From: Thermoplasmata archaeon
GTDB lineage: Archaea > Thermoplasmatota > Thermoplasmata > Thermoplasmatales > Thermoplasmataceae
Assembly (NCBI GenBank): GCA_021850505.1
Contig: JAJZLW010000005.1
Location: forward strand, 1 to 36,916
Direction: 5' to 3'
DNA length: 36,916 nucleotides
In this document: positions 21,793-29,997 of the stretch, one piece after another
Layout: every line of letters starts with the position of its first letter
Numbering within the stretch: the first letter of the stretch is position 1
Notes under the pieces: model-generated
Seen by the model: the letters and a program-made list of their open reading frames with translations, nothing else
Database searches by the model: none
Told to the model about the DNA's origin: nothing
Translations under genes and position numbers: made by a program

Positions 21793-23415
21793 ATGTTATT
21801 TCTTGCGACAAGGAAAAATGTGATCCCGAAAAAGCCTTTCAGGATCAGTATTCATAAAAAGTACTATTCCTCAGATAAATACTCCGCAAAATTCTATCTT
21901 GCAGATTCAAGATATAATCTTGGAAATGAATTTTCAAGGTTCGTTGACGCATATGGAAAAGATCTTTCCATCTTTATGACATTGAAACCCATCGATGGAA
22001 ATACCGCAAAAAAACGACTTAAAAATATGAGATCGGAAAGATCATCCGAGCTGAAAGTCAAGAACAGCAAAGATGCAAGAAGCGAGATGATTCGATCACA
22101 GATCAGGGAAATAGATGATCTTATTGCGAGGATGCAGCGGGAAAAGAGTTCACTGATTGATCTCACGATGGATGTGAAGATATCTTCAGATCATCCAGTC
22201 TCTCTTGGCAGCGAGGTTTCAAGGTTCATTATGTCAATGGAACTGCTCTCACTCTTCTTTGCCAGAAGTGAATTCTTCACCAGAAGATCCGTAAAGAAGA
22301 GATTATTATCGGATGGTCTCAGGCACAGATATCTCGCGGATTCGAGCTCCATTGCAGCATTTCTTCCAATCTTCCTGTCCACTTCAGTTATGCATGACGG
22401 TGTTATGATCGGTACGGATTCAACAACAGGAGTTCCCGTATTCTTAGATCAGTTCCGTCTGCCGTCACATAACCTCCTGATTATGGGCGAAACAGGAAGC
22501 GGGAAATCATTTTTTGCAAAGTTACTGATACAGAGATTTCGCGTTACGAACAGGGTTCACAGGGTCATAGTCCTTGATCCTTTGGATGAATACCTACCAT
22601 CCATGCTTGGAAATAATTCAGTTGTCATAGATACTTCGGCTGGTGAATACATTGATTTTTCCCTTTATTTAAGCGAGGAAAACAGGATTTTGGAAAAGGT
22701 AAATTTCCTGATAGATACGGCCAGCCTCAACGAATCAGAACAGCAAGAGCTCAATGCGATTGCATCCTCCAATACAAGCGAAATGGATTTAGGAGAACTG
22801 GCGAGGTATGTTTCAGCAACCGCAAAGTCCCTAGACCTCAGAGAGAAAATGCTGTTTCTGGGCGGAAAAATGTTAAAGAAAAGAAAGGAAATTGATTATG
22901 TTAAATCAAACATACTCATAAAGACGCCGTCTGAACCTGGCAATGAAAGGGAAAGAATTCTGACATTCACCCTGACCATGGCAAGATATCTTGCAAGGAT
23001 GGATGATTCAAGAAAGATCGTGTTGATAGATGAGATGCACCTGTTTCTTTCCGGAGAAAATAGCGCATCGCACCTCTCGAACCTTTTCAGGAATTCAAGG
23101 CATTTCAATACATCCATAATTGGACTTACCCAGAATTCCTATGACCTTGACCAGACTGCGTATGCTAACAGCGTTAGGGATAATTCCATTGCATCTTTTG
23201 TTTTCAGGACCAGATCACTGAAAGAAGACGGCAAAACTGCAAGGTTTATCAATCTGGAGGGGCATGATCCTGAGCTCTTAGCTGGAGGCAGGAACTCTGA
23301 TTATTCAGAATGCATAATGGTTTTCAATAGAAGAATTAAGAAACTAAGAATAAATGCAACCGGCAGAGAAATGGAAATTATTGGGAATTTTTCTGCTCAA
23401 CCTTCTTCTCGTTGA
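21793..23415 (+). CDS. VirB4/HerA-type ATPase, candidate motor of a DNA-transfer system (CedB-like)
   Basis: A 540-residue soluble ATPase. Residues 1-130 form an N-terminal domain with a charged coiled-coil part (about 70-125). The FtsK/HerA motor follows: Walker A GETGSGKS (232-239), VLDPLDEY (260-267), Walker B KIVLIDEMH (408-416; D413, E414), then an arginine-finger stretch NLFRNSRHFNTSI and the sensor GLTQNSYDL with the TQ pair at 446-447. The order D-P-x-x-E-Y, D-E-x-H, R-x-x-R, T-Q is diagnostic of VirB4/HerA proteins rather than AAA+ or ABC ATPases. No NurA nuclease or Mre11/Rad50 gene is adjacent, which argues against the DNA-end-resection HerA. Its 3' end overlaps the convergent small gene by 38 bases. 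Confidence 0.85.
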   Translation: MLFLATRKNVIPKKPFRISIHKKYYSSDKYSAKFYLADSRYNLGNEFSRFVDAYGKDLSIFMTLKPIDGNTAKKRLKNMRSERSSELKVKNSKDARSEMIRSQIREIDDLIARMQREKSSLIDLTMDVKISSDHPVSLGSEVSRFIMSMELLSLFFARSEFFTRRSVKKRLLSDGLRHRYLADSSSIAAFLPIFLSTSVMHDGVMIGTDSTTGVPVFLDQFRLPSHNLLIMGETGSGKSFFAKLLIQRFRVTNRVHRVIVLDPLDEYLPSMLGNNSVVIDTSAGEYIDFSLYLSEENRILEKVNFLIDTASLNESEQQELNAIASSNTSEMDLGELARYVSATAKSLDLREKMLFLGGKMLKKRKEIDYVKSNILIKTPSEPGNERERILTFTLTMARYLARMDDSRKIVLIDEMHLFLSGENSASHLSNLFRNSRHFNTSIIGLTQNSYDLDQTAYANSVRDNSIASFVFRTRSLKEDGKTARFINLEGHDPELLAGGRNSDYSECIMVFNRRIKKLRINATGREMEIIGNFSAQPSSR

Positions 23416-23680
23416 TCAGTGCAAGCAGGAGAAGCCCGAAAATTATTAGTGGAACAACGAAAGAATAAAGACCAATATCTGTCCATGTATCATATGCAAT
23501 GGACCATCCAAGGTAGAATGTTACTCCTATAATTATAAGCAGCAGCCCGAAGAACCTGTAAAGATTCTCGACCGTTATGATCGAAAATATACTGCGTGTT
23601 GAGCGATCTGACTTTGAACCATCCGGCATTGCAGATGGTAAATGTAAATCTGGATAATAATACCTTTCAGGCTTGTTCAT
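23378..23680 (-). CDS. Two-helix membrane protein, unknown
   Basis: A 100-residue protein with a polar, Tyr/Ser/Lys-containing first 35 residues, helices at about 41-60 (FFGLLLIIIGVTFYLGW) and 70-89 (SFVVPLIIFGLLLLAL), and a short charged tail. No family recognised. It lies on the opposite strand to the VirB4-like gene and overlaps its last 38 bases, an unusually long tail-to-tail overlap. Whether it belongs to the transfer system or is unrelated cannot be said. No clear TATA box at the usual distance. Confidence 0.55.
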   Translation of the reverse strand: MNKPERYYYPDLHLPSAMPDGSKSDRSTRSIFSIITVENLYRFFGLLLIIIGVTFYLGWSIAYDTWTDIGLYSFVVPLIIFGLLLLALINEKKVEQKNSQ

Positions 23681-23805
23681 GATTAGCGCAAAAAACTGGT
23701 TAGAAGATTCGAAGAGAGGAAATAAGATATGACCAAATTTCTATGCATGGAATTTAATTAATGCGATCAGAATGTTAATCTATTGCCAAGTAATTATGCC
23801 CCGGC

Positions 23806-24168
23806 ATGCGTGATCCTGCGGAACCATATTTTAAATGCACTGACAGGGAGCGCGCTATATTCGAAGCGGGTATTAAGTTGGGAACTGTTTATCACCAGTA
23901 TGTTGGCGTACCAATTAATCTGAGTAATCTAGCTTCGCTTGCACAGGCTATAAAAGAAAGCCTGCTTGTCCAGCCTTTTGTGGCAGACGCAAAAGTCGAG
24001 ATCGATCCAGACGTGGTGAAAAAGAAGCAGGGGGTTTACAAATATATCACACTCACTGGCGAAATGCTGAATGTCATGGTGTCAATCAAATACAGGGACA
24101 TTTCAGTGATTGCCAGGCTTCGTTTTGTTAAGGAGATGGAATACCCGCTTATGTATATAGAGGAGTGA
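23806..24168 (+). CDS. mptD: Archaeal dihydroneopterin aldolase
   Basis: MptD cleaves 7,8-dihydroneopterin to 6-hydroxymethyl-7,8-dihydropterin and glycolaldehyde in archaeal pterin synthesis (folate or methanopterin). The 120-residue protein matches the archaeal type, unrelated to bacterial FolB: RERAIFEAGIKLGTVYHQYVG (shortened here by the limit), a VPINL turn, ALAQAIKES-like helix, LTGEMLNVMVSIKY, and the ending MEYPLMYIEE. The conserved E-A-G-I-K-L-G and Y-P-L-M-Y are diagnostic. Links with folD in one-carbon cofactor metabolism. First gene of a run of tightly spaced genes up to trm1. Confidence 0.88.
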   Translation: MRDPAEPYFKCTDRERAIFEAGIKLGTVYHQYVGVPINLSNLASLAQAIKESLLVQPFVADAKVEIDPDVVKKKQGVYKYITLTGEMLNVMVSIKYRDISVIARLRFVKEMEYPLMYIEE

Positions 24169-24172
24169 AAAA

Positions 24173-24715
24173 TTGGCAATAAAAATAGGGATTACCGGTC
24201 CAGTCGGTTCGATAAAGTCAGAGGCGCTGAAGAAAATAATAGAGATGCTTGAGAACCAGGGGTCCAAGGTTCATGGCGTCCTGGTTTCAGAGATCACAAA
24301 TGGAAATAAGGTCGTTGGTTACAGCATATATGATCTATACACAAAAAAGAAGGTGGTGTTTGCGGAAACATCGATCGTGTCAAGGGTGAAGATAGACAAA
24401 ATAGGGGTTGACACAAGGCTCCTAGAGGATTTCCTGGTTCCAAGCCTTCAGAAAGCAAGGGAAATGGCCGATGTAATCGTGATAGATGAACTTGGTAAGC
24501 TGGAGAATACATCAAAGGCGATCCAGAAGGAGATCACTGAAACGCTGGAAGGGACGAAACCGCTTATCATAACACTTCATAAAAAATCGAGAAATCCAGT
24601 CTTGCAGGAAATAAGAAGCCTCGAAGGTGTGAGGGTGTTCGATATTACCCCAATAAACCGGGGGTTGCTTCCCTTCAGGGTTCTGCGGGTACTGAAAGGC
24701 GAAGAGGGCGCCTGA
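24173..24715 (+). CDS. THEP1-family nucleoside-triphosphatase with altered P-loop
   Basis: A 180-residue P-loop protein of the archaeal/bacterial NTPase_1 (THEP1) group, which hydrolyses NTPs broadly. Seen: IGITGPVGSIKSEALKKI at the start, GVLVSEI, GYSIYDL, the Walker B IVIDELGKLE at about 103-112, and IITLHKKSRNP. In the P-loop the Gly before the catalytic Lys is Ile: G-P-V-G-S-I-K-S instead of G-x-x-G-x-G-K-T/S. The codons are clear (GGT TCG ATA AAG TCA). It starts at TTG 24173 behind a GAGGAGTGA ribosome site, four bases after mptD, and directly abuts trm1. Activity may be reduced or changed. Confidence 0.8.
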   Translation: MAIKIGITGPVGSIKSEALKKIIEMLENQGSKVHGVLVSEITNGNKVVGYSIYDLYTKKKVVFAETSIVSRVKIDKIGVDTRLLEDFLVPSLQKAREMADVIVIDELGKLENTSKAIQKEITETLEGTKPLIITLHKKSRNPVLQEIRSLEGVRVFDITPINRGLLPFRVLRVLKGEEGA

Positions 24716-25774
24716 TTGCTTGTTAAGGAAGGGGCCGCTCAGGTAGAGGTGCCGGAAGGATCGTCCCGTAAGGGCCCAGGCGCTGCGATACCTGGGTTCT
24801 ATAACATGTCACAGAGGATCAACCGGGATATTACAATAATGTTCCTCCGTCTGGTTTCACCAAAAAGGATCTTGGACGGCTTCAGCGGATCCGGAATAAG
24901 AGCTATCCGGTTTTCCAAGGAGATTGATTCCGAGACGCATACCTGTGAGATAAATCCTGTCGCACTGAAGGCTGTTGAATCTAATATAAAAATGAATAAC
25001 TGTTCCGTATACGTTCATGCGGAATCGTTTGCTGAGACATCTAGAAAGATACCTTTTGATTTTATCGATGTTGATCCCTACGGATCCGCGGTGCCGTATC
25101 TGGATGCTGCTCTGTTCAATATCAAGAACAGAGGTTACATAGGAATAACTGCCACAGACCTCTCTGTGCTCACTGGATCATACAGAGAGAAGACTCTTAG
25201 AAGATATGGTGCTGTTATAGTCAATGATGCCTTCCGGCATGAAAAAGGAATACGGCTGCTGCTCGCATATGCAGCGAGACGAGCTGCGGCATTCGACAGA
25301 TATATTGAACCTCAGATCTCATTCTGGCACGGTCATTTTTACAGGCTGTTGATCAGGGTTCATAAAGGATCAAACGGTTCAGACAGGATGCTGAAAAATA
25401 TAGGAAGATGTGACCTCTCTGATTTCTATCCAGACTGCATGGAATCAATCAAGGAAGGTGAGATGTGGCTTGGCCCCATTGAATCTCGGGACATACTGGA
25501 TAAAATAAAGATCGACCATGAATACGATCCAGGTATTGAGCAACTTCTTCACAAACTGAAACATGAGGATGATTCCATATTCTTTGCGGATCTGCAGGAA
25601 ATTGCAAAGTGTCATAAAGGCGATGTCATGTCAATTGAATCAGCAAGGAATTACCTCAAAGAAAAATCGGTTGACTCCTACAGGACACATTTTTCCGATA
25701 CCGGGCTGAAAACATCCGTTGATTGCAGAATGGCATATGATATACTTTCCCGCGTATATCGACAAAAACAATAA
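24716..25774 (+). CDS. trm1: tRNA (guanine26-N2)-dimethyltransferase Trm1
   Basis: Trm1 puts one or two methyl groups on G26 of many tRNAs using SAM. The 352-residue protein has the N-terminal substrate motif FYNMSQRINRDI, SAM motif I ILDGFSGSGIRAIRF (about 51-65), the catalytic DVDPYGSAVPYLDAA, and GITATDLSVLTG with the DL pair. The C-terminal domain is the usual archaeal length. It begins at TTG 24716, immediately after the preceding TGA stop, so it is translationally coupled to the NTPase gene. Confidence 0.93.
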   Translation: MLVKEGAAQVEVPEGSSRKGPGAAIPGFYNMSQRINRDITIMFLRLVSPKRILDGFSGSGIRAIRFSKEIDSETHTCEINPVALKAVESNIKMNNCSVYVHAESFAETSRKIPFDFIDVDPYGSAVPYLDAALFNIKNRGYIGITATDLSVLTGSYREKTLRRYGAVIVNDAFRHEKGIRLLLAYAARRAAAFDRYIEPQISFWHGHFYRLLIRVHKGSNGSDRMLKNIGRCDLSDFYPDCMESIKEGEMWLGPIESRDILDKIKIDHEYDPGIEQLLHKLKHEDDSIFFADLQEIAKCHKGDVMSIESARNYLKEKSVDSYRTHFSDTGLKTSVDCRMAYDILSRVYRQKQ

Positions 25775-25798
25775 CATCTTAATTATACAAGTTTCCAG

Positions 25799-26617
25799 AT
25801 GTATAAGTGGATCAGGATAATCCGGCCAGTCAACGCCCTCATGGGATTTGTTGCAACCTATATTTCAGGTCTTGTCGGTATAGGCCTTGATCTGAGATAC
25901 CATCTACTGGTTGCAACCATTGCCGGATTATGCGTCTTTCTTGTCATTTCAGGTGGCAATATAATTAACGATATCAGCGATGCTGAATCTGACAGGATAA
26001 ACCATCCTAACAGGCCCATTCCGAAAGGCGAGATAAATATACGGGACGCCTGGGTTGTTTCATTGGCCTTTTTTGCCGTTTCTGCCGTCCTGTCTGTAAT
26101 TGAAATCAGTGCGACGGCTGCGCTTGTTGTAATATTTGCAATCATCGTTCTTGTGGGTTACGAAACAAGGATGAAGGGTACAGGGCTGCCAGGGAACATC
26201 GCGATAAGCCTTCTTGTTGGCCTGATCTTTGTGTTTGGCGGCCTTGCTGTAAATTCCATTTCTAGAATGATACTTCTCTTCCTGATGGCATTCTTCACAA
26301 ATACCGCAAGAGAGATTATAAAGGACATTCAGGACATAAAGGGTGACGTGGACAGGAAAACGTTCCCCAAGGTTCATGGATTACAAGCGTCGATAGTGAT
26401 AATTGTTGTTACTACGCTGACAGGAATAGCCTTTTCCATTCTTACTTTCTTAATCCATGTATTCGGAATTTACTATTTCATTGCGGTAATATTTGCGGAT
26501 GCCGCCTTTATCGGTTCACTCTTTATGGTGGAGAGGAGCCCGGAAAAGAGCCAGAACTTCTCAAAACTTGGAATGATTATTGGCCTGGTAGCATTTACTG
26601 TCGGGGGAATAATATGA
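25799..26617 (+). CDS. Digeranylgeranylglyceryl phosphate synthase (UbiA family)
   Basis: This membrane prenyltransferase adds the second geranylgeranyl chain to GGGP to make DGGGP, the core of archaeal ether lipids. The 272-residue protein has about eight hydrophobic helices and both aspartate-rich motifs of the family: NDISDAESDRINHPNRP after helix 2 and REIIKDIQDIKGDVDRK after helix 5. The family match is firm; the archaeal lipid role follows from the directly overlapping GGGP synthase gene (ATGA, four bases), which supplies its substrate. A TATA-like AATTATAC lies only 14 bases upstream, so it may also be read from trm1. Confidence 0.9.
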   Translation: MYKWIRIIRPVNALMGFVATYISGLVGIGLDLRYHLLVATIAGLCVFLVISGGNIINDISDAESDRINHPNRPIPKGEINIRDAWVVSLAFFAVSAVLSVIEISATAALVVIFAIIVLVGYETRMKGTGLPGNIAISLLVGLIFVFGGLAVNSISRMILLFLMAFFTNTAREIIKDIQDIKGDVDRKTFPKVHGLQASIVIIVVTTLTGIAFSILTFLIHVFGIYYFIAVIFADAAFIGSLFMVERSPEKSQNFSKLGMIIGLVAFTVGGII

Positions 26618-27354
26618 GTATTTTATCAGATATTGCAGGATCTGTTGGCAAGCGCAAGTTGCATATGACACTGATTGACCCAGCAAGCCAGTCTCCCGAG
26701 AAATCCGGTATCATTGCTAGAGAAGCGGACGAGGCAGGTTCCGATTATATCATGATAGGCGGTTCAACCAGCGTGAGCCCCGAAATGGTCGATGAAACTG
26801 TTGCTTCCATAAAGGCGCACTGCAGTCTGAGAACAATACTTTTCCCTGGCTCCGCTGATATGATATCAAGGAAAGCAGACGCGATATTCTTTATGACACT
26901 CATGAATTCAAGAAACCCAAAATTCCTGATGGGTTACCAGGTAAGGGCAGCAAGATATCTAAAAAGCCTTGGAATTGAGATTTTACCAATGGGTTACATA
27001 ATTTTTCAACCTGGAATGACAGTCGGACGGGTTGGAGAGGCAGACCTGGTAGGCAGGGATGATAAGGAAACAGCAGCATCCTATGCTGTTGCCGCGGAAA
27101 TGCTTGGCCTTAAACTTGTATATTTCGAATCCGGGAGCGGTTCACCAACTACCATCCCTGCGGAAACGATAAAATTTGCAAGGAAGCAGATCAACATACC
27201 TCTGATAGTGGGAGGCGGAATCAGATCCGAGAAGTCTGCGAGGGAAATATCTATGGCTGGTGCAGATATAATTGTCACAGGTACCGTGGCAGAAAAGGCA
27301 TCTGCCGTTCTTGAAGTACTGAAACCAATTGTCAACGCCGTCAGGTCAGGATAG
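26614..27354 (+). CDS. Geranylgeranylglyceryl phosphate synthase
   Basis: GGGP synthase joins sn-glycerol 1-phosphate and geranylgeranyl diphosphate, the committing step of archaeal membrane lipid synthesis. The 246-residue TIM-barrel has HMTLIDPASQ (metal-binding Asp after strand 1), YIMIGGSTSVS, ILFPGSADMISRKADAIFF, YFESGSGSPTTIP (substrate phosphate and diphosphate region), LIVGGGIRSEKSA and ADIIVTGTVAE in order, all conserved in archaeal group II enzymes. Its start overlaps the DGGGP synthase stop by four bases, so the two consecutive enzymes of the pathway are made together. Confidence 0.93.
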   Translation: MSILSDIAGSVGKRKLHMTLIDPASQSPEKSGIIAREADEAGSDYIMIGGSTSVSPEMVDETVASIKAHCSLRTILFPGSADMISRKADAIFFMTLMNSRNPKFLMGYQVRAARYLKSLGIEILPMGYIIFQPGMTVGRVGEADLVGRDDKETAASYAVAAEMLGLKLVYFESGSGSPTTIPAETIKFARKQINIPLIVGGGIRSEKSAREISMAGADIIVTGTVAEKASAVLEVLKPIVNAVRSG

Positions 27355-27360
27355 CTGGCA

Positions 27361-27367
27361 TTTTATT
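27361..27367 (+). promoter_or_regulatory. TATA-like box of purS-purL
   Basis: TTTTATT is centred 24 bases before ATG 27388, inside the 33-base gap after the GGGP synthase stop; purS-purL may have its own promoter in addition to read-through. Confidence 0.4.
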
Positions 27368-27387
27368 CCCTGTAGCGATTATCCACC

Positions 27388-27633
27388 ATGAAGATCGCCC
27401 TCAGGATAGAATACAGGGAAGGCGTAGAGGATCCAGAAGCATCCACGGTTTCAAAAAATTGCGAGGTTCTTGGTTTCCGGGATCTATCGAAGATAAAGAT
27501 AGCTAAGGAATACGTTTTCGATGTGAACGAGGGCGACCCTGAAAAGAGGATTGAAGAACTCGCCCGCACGCTGCTTGTAAATCCTGTTATACAAAAATAC
27601 AGCATACACCGTATTAGGGAAACAGATCATTAA
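27388..27633 (+). CDS. purS: Phosphoribosylformylglycinamidine synthase subunit PurS
   Basis: PurS is the small structural subunit that links PurL and PurQ in the three-part FGAM synthase of archaea and Gram-positive bacteria. The 81-residue protein has the family's beta-alpha-beta form: a first strand followed by EDPEAST, LGFRDLSKIKIAKEYVFDV and the C-terminal LLVNPVIQKYSIHRI. Its TAA stop shares one base with the purL ATG (TAATG), as in many purSL units. purQ does not follow. Confidence 0.92.
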   Translation: MKIALRIEYREGVEDPEASTVSKNCEVLGFRDLSKIKIAKEYVFDVNEGDPEKRIEELARTLLVNPVIQKYSIHRIRETDH

Positions 27634-29924
27634 TGGCCGCAAAGTACAGAAAAACTGTGAAGATCACGGAAAAGGATCAGGAATCGCTTGTTAAAATCAG
27701 CAGGAAATACAAGCTGGGATTAAACGGCGACGAGATGATGATGCTCAGGAATTATTTCATGTCACTCGGCCGGGATCCAACGGATATAGAAATGCAGGCA
27801 ATGGCACAGGCGTGGTCCGAGCACTGCTGTTATAAGTCATCAAAATTTTACCTTAAAAACATACTGGGTTCGTTGAGGCAGGATTATGTTGTCCTCGCAA
27901 TGGAGGATGATGCTGGAGTTGTCTCCTTCGACCAGGATTATGTTTATGTCCTGAAAATGGAGAGCCACAACCATCCAAGTGCTGTGGATCCTTATGGAGG
28001 TGCTGCAACAGGCGTTGGTGGGATTATACGGGATGTTCTCTGCATGGGAGCACAGCCGGTGGCTCTTGTGGATTCACTTTTCCTCGGGGACCTGAGAAAA
28101 AAGAAGAATCTTGGTGTGCTTGATGAAACATTCATTTTCGACAATATGGTCGCCGGGATCAGGGATTACGGAAACCGTATGGGCATTCCGAATGTGGCCG
28201 GTAGCATTACATTTGATCCGTCATATTCTGCCAACCCACTCGTCAATGCCGGTTGCATTGGCATTGCCAGGAAGTCAGATATCGTAAGAAGCAGGGTATC
28301 CAGGGTCGGGGACCTGCTCGTTGTCGCAGGCGGCAAGACAGGCAGAGACGGCATACATGGAGTTAACTTTGCATCGCGTTCCGTGTCAAAGAGAAGGGAG
28401 GAGGATATATCTTCCGTTCAGCTTGGAAACCCCGTTATTGAGGAGGCACTGACGCATGCAGTGCTTGAAGCGACGGAAGCGGGAATACTTGACGGCATGA
28501 AGGATCTTGGAGGCGGCGGCCTTTCAAGCTCAGTCGGCGAATTATGCTATGCAGGTGGCGTTTCTGCGACTGTCTTTCTTGAAAAGGTTCCGCTCAAGGA
28601 AGAGGGTATGGAACCCTGGGAAATATGGATAAGCGAGAGCCAGGAAAGGATGCTGATGGCAGTTTCTGAGGAGAATCTCAAGGCACTTTCTGATATACTT
28701 GAAGCCTGGGATCTGGATTATGCTGTTATAGGTAAGGTGAAAGAAGGCACTAATTTAGTTATCAAATTTAATAACTCGACCATACTGGATCTGGATCTGT
28801 CGTTTATGACATCTGGTCCTGTTTACTGCAGAAATTATTTCCTTACTGACAAGACGCCGGTTCAGATCCAGCCACCGGAGCCAAAGGATCTCAATGAGCT
28901 TCTGCTTTCAATGCTCTCAGATCTGAATTTATGCTCCAGGGAACCAGTCGTAAGGACATATGATTCAACAATCAGGGGAAATTCTGTCATAGCTCAGCTT
29001 GATGGTTATCCTTCGCATGAAACACATACGGACTCAGCAATAATCAGGCCGGTTGAGAACAGTTATGCGGGAATTGTGATAAAGGCTGATTCAAAACCTT
29101 TGATGATTTCTGGAGATCCATACAGAGGTGTCCTCAATACGATGTCTGAAAGTTACAGGAATATAATGTGCAGCGGAGGTATCCCGCATTCGATTGTGGA
29201 TGCACTCAACTTTGGGGACCCGGAGGATCCTGTCATCATGGGTCAGCTTGTTGAATCATTGAAAGCGATCAGGGATTTCTGCTCAGAATTCGCTCTGCCT
29301 GTTGTTTCCGGAAATGTCAGTCTGTACAACACGGGGCGTGGCGGGAATATAAGACCTTCGCCTGTAATAATGACTGTTGGCATTATTAATGATGTCAGGA
29401 AAAGGATAAGATCATATTTTACCGCCAAAGATAATTTAATATTCATTATCGGGTCCGACAGCACGGATCTATCAGGAAGCATCCTGCTCGAAAAGATGGG
29501 TTATGATGTGACTGGAGCCCCATTCCTGAATATGAAGGAGCTCTTAGATATAAGGGAAAAATGGAAGGTTGCATTGGAGAGTGATCTGATTCTGTCTGCT
29601 CATGATATTTCAGATGGTGGACTGGCATGTGCGATATCTGAGATGGCTTTTGGGTTGAATATTGGCGCAAGAATCGATATTTCAGAATTTTCACCGGCAA
29701 GACCTATAAACAAGCTTTTTGCCGAAGGGGGAAACAGGATCCTGGTTGAGGTTTCAAAAGACAGGGAAGAGGCTTTTTCGTCGATATTCGGTTCTCTTTC
29801 CAGGAAGATCGGTGAAACCGGTGGGAGCAGTTTAAAAATCAGCGATCTCGGAATTGACATAATTGACCTCCCTGTAGATATAATGAAGGAAAAATGGGAA
29901 AACGGGCTTTCAGGTCTTATATAA
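27633..29924 (+). CDS. purL: Phosphoribosylformylglycinamidine synthase subunit PurL
   Basis: PurL turns FGAR into FGAM with ATP, using ammonia that PurQ releases from glutamine. At 763 residues it is the small archaeal/Bacillus-type PurL, not the large fused enzyme. Motifs: QAWSEHCCYKSSK (about 63-75), KMESHNHPSAVDPYGGAATG with the conserved E-S-H-N-H-P, GRDGIHGVNFASRS, KDLGGGGLSSSVGE, and in the second half SGNVSLYN and SAHDISDGGL. Both FGAM-synthase-type ATP-binding halves are complete. It is coupled to purS; PurQ must be encoded outside the window. Confidence 0.96.
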   Translation: MAAKYRKTVKITEKDQESLVKISRKYKLGLNGDEMMMLRNYFMSLGRDPTDIEMQAMAQAWSEHCCYKSSKFYLKNILGSLRQDYVVLAMEDDAGVVSFDQDYVYVLKMESHNHPSAVDPYGGAATGVGGIIRDVLCMGAQPVALVDSLFLGDLRKKKNLGVLDETFIFDNMVAGIRDYGNRMGIPNVAGSITFDPSYSANPLVNAGCIGIARKSDIVRSRVSRVGDLLVVAGGKTGRDGIHGVNFASRSVSKRREEDISSVQLGNPVIEEALTHAVLEATEAGILDGMKDLGGGGLSSSVGELCYAGGVSATVFLEKVPLKEEGMEPWEIWISESQERMLMAVSEENLKALSDILEAWDLDYAVIGKVKEGTNLVIKFNNSTILDLDLSFMTSGPVYCRNYFLTDKTPVQIQPPEPKDLNELLLSMLSDLNLCSREPVVRTYDSTIRGNSVIAQLDGYPSHETHTDSAIIRPVENSYAGIVIKADSKPLMISGDPYRGVLNTMSESYRNIMCSGGIPHSIVDALNFGDPEDPVIMGQLVESLKAIRDFCSEFALPVVSGNVSLYNTGRGGNIRPSPVIMTVGIINDVRKRIRSYFTAKDNLIFIIGSDSTDLSGSILLEKMGYDVTGAPFLNMKELLDIREKWKVALESDLILSAHDISDGGLACAISEMAFGLNIGARIDISEFSPARPINKLFAEGGNRILVEVSKDREEAFSSIFGSLSRKIGETGGSSLKISDLGIDIIDLPVDIMKEKWENGLSGLI

Positions 29925-29970
29925 TCATGCAAGCAGTTTCATCACAAAATATCGAGATTGCAGAACATGG

Positions 29971-29979
29971 TTTATAATA
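29971..29979 (+). promoter_or_regulatory. TATA box of the Gfo/Idh/MocA oxidoreductase gene
   Basis: TTTATAATA is centred 23 bases before ATG 29998, implying a leaderless transcript. Confidence 0.55.
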
Positions 29980-29997
29980 CGACCGGGATTCCAGTAT

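Noticed and set aside
21793..23415. HerA helicase of DNA end resection
   Set aside because: No nurA, mre11 or rad50 beside it, and three membrane-protein genes precede it in the same unit.
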